64,000 bases of DNA, from contig JAVDKK010000004.1 in assembly GCA_030849945.1 (NCBI GenBank), positions 620,001 to 684,000 on the forward strand. The letters run 5' to 3'. Under the pieces are notes generated by a model. The model saw only the letters and a list, made by a program, of their open reading frames with translations, did no database searches and was not told the origin of the DNA. The DNA is from Schauerella fraxinea (lineage in GTDB: Bacteria > Pseudomonadota > Gammaproteobacteria > Burkholderiales > Burkholderiaceae_B). Both the position numbers and the translations under genes were made by a program. Below, piece after piece: positions 59,992 through 64,000 of the stretch. Within the stretch, counting starts at the first letter, position 1; each line of letters opens with the position of its first letter.

Positions 59992-60852
59992 ATGATTGCT
60001 TTGTTAGCCGCACAACTCTTGAACGGGTTGGCGATCGGCATGATCTACGCGCTCACCGCGTTCGGGCTTTCCATCATCAAGGGACTGCTCAATGTACCCA
60101 ACTTCGCCCACGGCGCGTTCTACGCGCTAGGCGCCTATGTCTGCTACGCCGCCATGCATGCGGGCATGCCGTTCGCCCTTGCGCTGGCGTTGTCGTTCAT
60201 CGCGCCTGCCGTCGTGGGCACCGTGGTCGAAAAACTGGGTGTCGCACGTCTCATGAACGGCCCCTATCTTTACCAACTGCTGTTTCTTTTCGGCACCGCG
60301 CTGATACTTGAACAGTTGATCATCATCGTCTGGGGCACGGTGGGGCTGAGCGTGACGCCGCCTGAGTGGCTACAGGGCGCCTTCGACCTGGGTTTTACCT
60401 ATCTGCCGAAGTACCTCGCGTTCAACGGCGTGATGGCGGCGCTCACGATTGCCGCGGTCTGGCTGCTCATCGAACGCACCCGTCTGGGGTCGCAGATTCG
60501 CGCTGGAATCGATAAGCGTGAGATGGCGCAGTGCCTGGGGATCGACGTCTCCAGGTTGATCACCGCCGGATTCGCTTTGGGCACCGGTCTGGCCGGACTA
60601 TCCGGCGGCCTCGTCGTCCCGCTGCTTGGGGCCAATGCCACGATGGGCGCCGAAATGTTGTCGATTGCGTTTGTCGTCCTGGTGATCGGCGGACTGGGAT
60701 CGCTCTACGGCGCACTCGCAGCAGGCATCCTCGTGGGCGTCATCCAAAGCGTGTCATCGGTGTTTGCGCCTTCGGCCAGCACCGTACTGATCTATGTGGC
60801 CATGGTTGCCACGTTGATGATCCGTCCCCAGGGACTTTTCGGGGAACGCTGA
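59992..60852 (+). CDS. Branched-chain amino acid-type ABC permease (LivH)
   Basis: A 286-residue permease with about eight membrane helices: LLNGLAIGMIYALTAFGLSI, FAHGAFYALGAYVCY, and the cytoplasmic EAA-like loop GSQIRAGIDKREMAQCLGID that contacts the ATPases. The stop overlaps the livM start (TGATG). Works with the neighbouring LivM, LivG, LivF and binding protein. Confidence 0.93.
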   Translation: MIALLAAQLLNGLAIGMIYALTAFGLSIIKGLLNVPNFAHGAFYALGAYVCYAAMHAGMPFALALALSFIAPAVVGTVVEKLGVARLMNGPYLYQLLFLFGTALILEQLIIIVWGTVGLSVTPPEWLQGAFDLGFTYLPKYLAFNGVMAALTIAAVWLLIERTRLGSQIRAGIDKREMAQCLGIDVSRLITAGFALGTGLAGLSGGLVVPLLGANATMGAEMLSIAFVVLVIGGLGSLYGALAAGILVGVIQSVSSVFAPSASTVLIYVAMVATLMIRPQGLFGER

Positions 60853-61823
60853 TGCAACGTAAACCATCCACTTATCTGATGTCCGCCGTGGCGGCCGTGC
60901 TGGCAGTGATTGCGCCATTCTGCATGCCCATCAACATCGCGACCGAGATCATGATCTTCAGCATTTTTGCGCTGGCGACCTATCTCCTCATCAGCGTCGC
61001 AGGCCTTTACTCGTTCGGCCAAGCCGCGTTCTTCGGCGTCGGCGGCTATATCGCGGGCTATCTCTATATCAATACCGATGTGCCGCTGTTCGTGGGTCTT
61101 CTCCTTGCGGCACTCGGCAGCGCCGTCGCCGCGCTGGTCGTGGGCATGATGAGCATCAAGCGCGTCGGCATTTATTTCATGATGCTCACGTTCGCCTTCA
61201 ATCAGATGATCTTCTATCTGGCATATAGCTGGCACAGCGTCACGGGGGGTGAGGATGGCCTGGGCGGTATCCGGCGCCCCGATATCACCGTGCCCGGTGT
61301 GGGCAAGATCGACCTGTCGAATCACGTGAACTTCTACGTGCTCTGCGCGGTATTGTTTGTCGTCGTCTTCGCGGGCCTCTACCAGATGATGCGCAGCCCG
61401 TTGGGGCTGGTGCTCAGTGCGGCCAAACAAAACATGCGCCGTACCGACTCGCTGGGTTTTTCGGTTTATCGCGCACAGTTGCTGGCTTTCGTGGTCGCCG
61501 GCGCGGCGTCGGGTGTCGCAGGCGCCCTGTTCGCCATGCTTTATCGCATCATGCCTATCGATGCGATCTCCTGGCACAGTTCGGGCACGGCCGTTTTCAT
61601 GGTGATCATCGGCGGCATGTCGTCGATATTCGGACCTGTCATCGGCGCCGCAATCTTCATCTGGCTGCAAGGTTTCTTCAGCCTGATGTGGGCACGCTGG
61701 CCGCTGCTCTTTGGAATATTCATCATCCTCGTCGTGCTGTTCCTGAAAGGCGGTGCCATCGAACTCTTCGACCGCGTCCGGCGCCTTTTCAGAGGCACTC
61801 GCGGAGAACGGAGCGCACCATGA
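60852..61823 (+). CDS. Branched-chain amino acid-type ABC permease (LivM)
   Basis: A 323-residue permease with about nine helices: YSFGQAAFFGVGGYIAGYLY, KRVGIYFMMLTFAFNQM, the coupling loop GLVLSAAKQNMRRTDSLGFSV, and GGMSSIFGPVIGAA. It starts at the ATG at 60852, overlapping the livH stop, and its stop overlaps the livG start (ATGA). Confidence 0.93.
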   Translation: MQRKPSTYLMSAVAAVLAVIAPFCMPINIATEIMIFSIFALATYLLISVAGLYSFGQAAFFGVGGYIAGYLYINTDVPLFVGLLLAALGSAVAALVVGMMSIKRVGIYFMMLTFAFNQMIFYLAYSWHSVTGGEDGLGGIRRPDITVPGVGKIDLSNHVNFYVLCAVLFVVVFAGLYQMMRSPLGLVLSAAKQNMRRTDSLGFSVYRAQLLAFVVAGAASGVAGALFAMLYRIMPIDAISWHSSGTAVFMVIIGGMSSIFGPVIGAAIFIWLQGFFSLMWARWPLLFGIFIILVVLFLKGGAIELFDRVRRLFRGTRGERSAP

Positions 61824-62572
61824 CCGCAAACAGCTACGCGTTCGAAGCGCGAAACGTGACCAAGAAGTTCGGTGCCAACGTGGTGATCGAAGATCTCTCC
61901 ATCGGCTTTGAGCCCGGCATGCTGCACAGCATTCTCGGTCCGAACGGCGCAGGCAAGACCACCCTCTTCAACCTGCTCACGCGTGACCTGCCCGTGACGT
62001 CGGGCGAGATCCTGCTCAACGGCGACACCGTCACCAAACTGAAGCCGCACCAGATCGCCCGGCGTGGCGTGGGCCGATCCTATCAAATCTCAAGCGTTTA
62101 TCTGGACCTGACTTTTCAAGAGAATGTCTGGTTGGCGGCTTATCGCGCCGCACATGGCGGACGCATCGGCTGGTGGCGGCGCGTCGAGCATTACGACGGA
62201 CTACGCGCGCAAGCCAGCCAACTTTTGGCGAAGCTCGGACTCGAACAATACGAGCACACCCTGGCGCGTTCGGTGTCGTACGGCGATCAGCGCCTGCTCG
62301 AAATCGCCGTAACGCTTGCCACGCGACCTGAGATTCTGCTGCTGGACGAACCTACGGCAGGTCTATCGCAGCGTGAGACCGAACGCGTCAAGACATTCAT
62401 CGCGTCGATCAAGAGCGAGTACACGATCGTCATGATCGAGCACAAGATGAACGTCGTCATGGAAATCTCCGATCGCATCCATGTCATGAATCGGGGCGCC
62501 CTGATTGCTGCTGGAACGGCCGCCGAGATATCGCAGAACCAGGCAGTACACGCTGCTTATTTTGGACTTTGA
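61820..62572 (+). CDS. ABC importer ATPase (LivG)
   Basis: A 250-residue ATPase with intact motifs: Walker A GPNGAGKTT, signature VSYGDQRLLEIAVTLA (the LSYG type of LivG), Walker B ILLLDEPTAGLSQ and H-loop MIEHKMNVVM. It provides a direct contrast with the motif-less capsule ATPase in this window. The start at 61820 overlaps livM; the longer frame from 61688 shadows it. Confidence 0.95.
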   Translation: MTANSYAFEARNVTKKFGANVVIEDLSIGFEPGMLHSILGPNGAGKTTLFNLLTRDLPVTSGEILLNGDTVTKLKPHQIARRGVGRSYQISSVYLDLTFQENVWLAAYRAAHGGRIGWWRRVEHYDGLRAQASQLLAKLGLEQYEHTLARSVSYGDQRLLEIAVTLATRPEILLLDEPTAGLSQRETERVKTFIASIKSEYTIVMIEHKMNVVMEISDRIHVMNRGALIAAGTAAEISQNQAVHAAYFGL

Positions 62573-62574
62573 CC

Positions 62575-63270
62575 ATGTTGCTACAGGTGAACTCGATCAA
62601 TACGTTCTACGGTCCCAGCCAGGCGATCCACGATGTGTCTTTCGACATCGAGTCGCGCGAAGTCGTGGCGCTGCTGGGCCGTAACGGCGCCGGCAAGACG
62701 ACGACGCTACGCTCCATTATGGGATTGAACAACGTGGCACAGGGCTCGATTACGTTGGATGGCAACGACATCTCGCGCAGTCCGCCGCAGTCGATCTCGA
62801 GATTGGGCGTGACCCTGGTCCCCGAAACGCGTGATCCCTTCGTTCTGCTGACCGTCCGGGAAAACATCCTCCTGGGCTACCGCGAGGGTTCGCCCTACAC
62901 ACTCGACCGGCTGATGGATCTTTTTCCATTACTCAAAGAGTTGTTGAAGAAAAAGGGCGGTGAAGTTTCCGGTGGGCAACAGCAGATGATGGTGATGGCG
63001 CGCGGGTTGGCCATGGGACCTCGCCTGCTTCTGCTGGATGAACCCTCGCAAGGCCTGGCACCCATCATGGTGAAGACGGTTGCGAGCGTGCTGAGCGCGC
63101 TCAAGCAAGACGACCTGACGATACTGCTGGTGGAACAGAATCTGAGCATGGCCCTGGACATCGCCGATCGGGTGGTCGTTCTGGAAAACGGCGCCGTGGC
63201 CGACACCTTCACCAGTGCCGAAGGCCGTGCCAACCCCGGCCGTCTGGAGCAATACCTCGCGGTGCATTGA
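62575..63270 (+). CDS. ABC importer ATPase (LivF)
   Basis: 231 residues with Walker A GRNGAGKTT, Q-loop in VPETRDPF, signature VSGGQQQMMVMARGLA, Walker B LLLLDEPSQGLAP and H-loop region LVEQNLSMAL. ATG at 62575; a TTG two codons earlier is also possible. It completes the importer set. Confidence 0.95.
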   Translation: MLLQVNSINTFYGPSQAIHDVSFDIESREVVALLGRNGAGKTTTLRSIMGLNNVAQGSITLDGNDISRSPPQSISRLGVTLVPETRDPFVLLTVRENILLGYREGSPYTLDRLMDLFPLLKELLKKKGGEVSGGQQQMMVMARGLAMGPRLLLLDEPSQGLAPIMVKTVASVLSALKQDDLTILLVEQNLSMALDIADRVVVLENGAVADTFTSAEGRANPGRLEQYLAVH

Positions 63271-63344
63271 GCGCCGGCTTTTCTGCCCTGCCAGTCAGGT
63301 GCGACCGCCGTGCCGTCATATCCATAAAACAACCAAAGAAGCGC

Positions 63345-64000
63345 ATGAACACACCCCTCACCCATCCCCCCATTCTCGGTTATGTCACCCCGTTGAGTGC
63401 GCAGCCGGGTCAGTCGTTGTCGTTTCGGATCACGTCGGCCGGCAACCAGCCCTTCAGCGCGCGCGTGGTCCGCATACATTGCGCCGACCCGAATCCCGCC
63501 GGCCCGGGGATGAGACTGGACGCCGTGCCCTTTGCGCTTGACGCCGAGTATGCCGGCAAGGAACAGACCGTGCATCCGGGTTCCTGCGCCATCGCGAACC
63601 TTCCTGTGTTGAAGGACCACGCGTGTGTTGACGTGCACCTGCGGATCAAACCTACCCTCGTCGCACAACCCATGCAAACCGTCTGCAGTCTTCAAGATGC
63701 ATCTGGACAAGACGGCATCGCGCTGGCGATCGATGAGGGCGAGTTCGTCCTGCAAGTATTTGCTGCCGCTGACGCGCGCGTCGCAACCACGCGCACCGGG
63801 CTGCACGCGCAGCAGGATCGCTGGCAGTCGATACGCTTGCGCGTGGATATCGGCGCGGGCGAAATCGCGTTGGATATTGGCCCGGTGGCAGTGGGTGCGC
63901 CGGGCGCGGCGCCCGCCGATCCCGCGCGCTCGGCTCGCATGGGCCTCGTCGACGGCGTCGATCGCCCGGCCCCCACGCTGTTCTGTCTTGGTGCGCGTTG
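63345..64000 (+). CDS. N,N-dimethylformamidase-like large subunit (partial, runs off the window)
   Basis: Open from the ATG at 63345 to the window end, 218 codons, no stop. The N-terminus reads ILGYVTPLSAQPGQSLSFRI, then a ...HCADPNPAGPGM motif and beta-rich LamG-like sequence (RMGLVDGVDRPAPTLF). This is the arrangement of the large subunit of dimethylformamidase and related amidohydrolases, recognised from memory; the catalytic GATase-like domain would lie beyond the edge. The gene follows the importer by 74 bases, so the operon probably takes up and hydrolyses an amide. The small subunit gene is not in the window. Confidence 0.72.
   Translation, partial: MNTPLTHPPILGYVTPLSAQPGQSLSFRITSAGNQPFSARVVRIHCADPNPAGPGMRLDAVPFALDAEYAGKEQTVHPGSCAIANLPVLKDHACVDVHLRIKPTLVAQPMQTVCSLQDASGQDGIALAIDEGEFVLQVFAAADARVATTRTGLHAQQDRWQSIRLRVDIGAGEIALDIGPVAVGAPGAAPADPARSARMGLVDGVDRPAPTLFCLGAR

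Overview
The window is GC-rich DNA from a Gram-negative bacterium, most likely a betaproteobacterium of the Alcaligenaceae (Bordetella/Achromobacter/Pusillimonas type). The evidence is two Bug/TctC extracytoplasmic solute receptors beside catabolic genes, many LysR regulators each paired with one target gene, an ArgP/ArgO pair, a MipA/two-component set, and a Vi-antigen-like capsule locus of the kind known in Achromobacter and Bordetella. No rRNA, tRNA, IS element, prophage or CRISPR array was seen, so this looks like chromosomal accessory and metabolic sequence.

Layout. 1-5 kb: muconate cycloisomerase plus a Bug receptor, a hypothetical protein, and a LysR gene divergent from a pyridoxal-reductase-like aldo/keto reductase. 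5-8 kb: a MipA outer-membrane protein with an OmpR-type regulator and sensor kinase. 8-14 kb: Rrf2 plus a thioredoxin-reductase-like enzyme, TetR with DoxX, LysR with an SDR, a nitroreductase and another LysR. 14.6-28 kb: the capsule locus tviB-tviD-tviE-vexA-B-C-D-E-vexL, one tightly packed plus-strand operon behind an AT-rich 541-base leader. 28-32 kb: L-serine dehydratase, then a minus-strand stress group with manganese catalase. 32-42 kb: an orphan PAS kinase, NhaA, a DASS transporter, an MFS transporter, a quinone oxidoreductase and an exported DUF2059-like protein. 42-45.4 kb: a GH1-like enzyme and a glycosyltransferase/UDP-galactopyranose mutase fusion. 46-49.6 kb: a TerC/Alx protein behind a manganese (yybP-ykoY) riboswitch with a clear sigma-70 promoter, argO/argP and a PRC-barrel protein. 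49.7-56 kb: a six-gene minus-strand catabolic operon (two SDRs, CMD protein, Bug, quinone oxidoreductase, esterase) divergent from its LysR. 56-64 kb: an OmpA-like lipoprotein, then a class-III aminotransferase, a complete branched-chain-type ABC importer, and the start of an N,N-dimethylformamidase-like large subunit that runs off the window.

The most unusual object is the capsule locus. It has the full Vi export set but departs from the known plan. The KpsT/VexC-type ATPase has lost every recognisable ATPase motif while its frame stays open. Its permease partner carries an extra N-terminal region of about 195 residues. The tviC epimerase gene is absent. The VexE acyltransferase domain has Tyr where relatives have the catalytic Glu/Asp. 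A periplasmic Vi-lyase homologue closes the operon. Together these suggest a diverged Vi-like capsule system whose export is powered or assembled in an undescribed way, or one that is degenerating.
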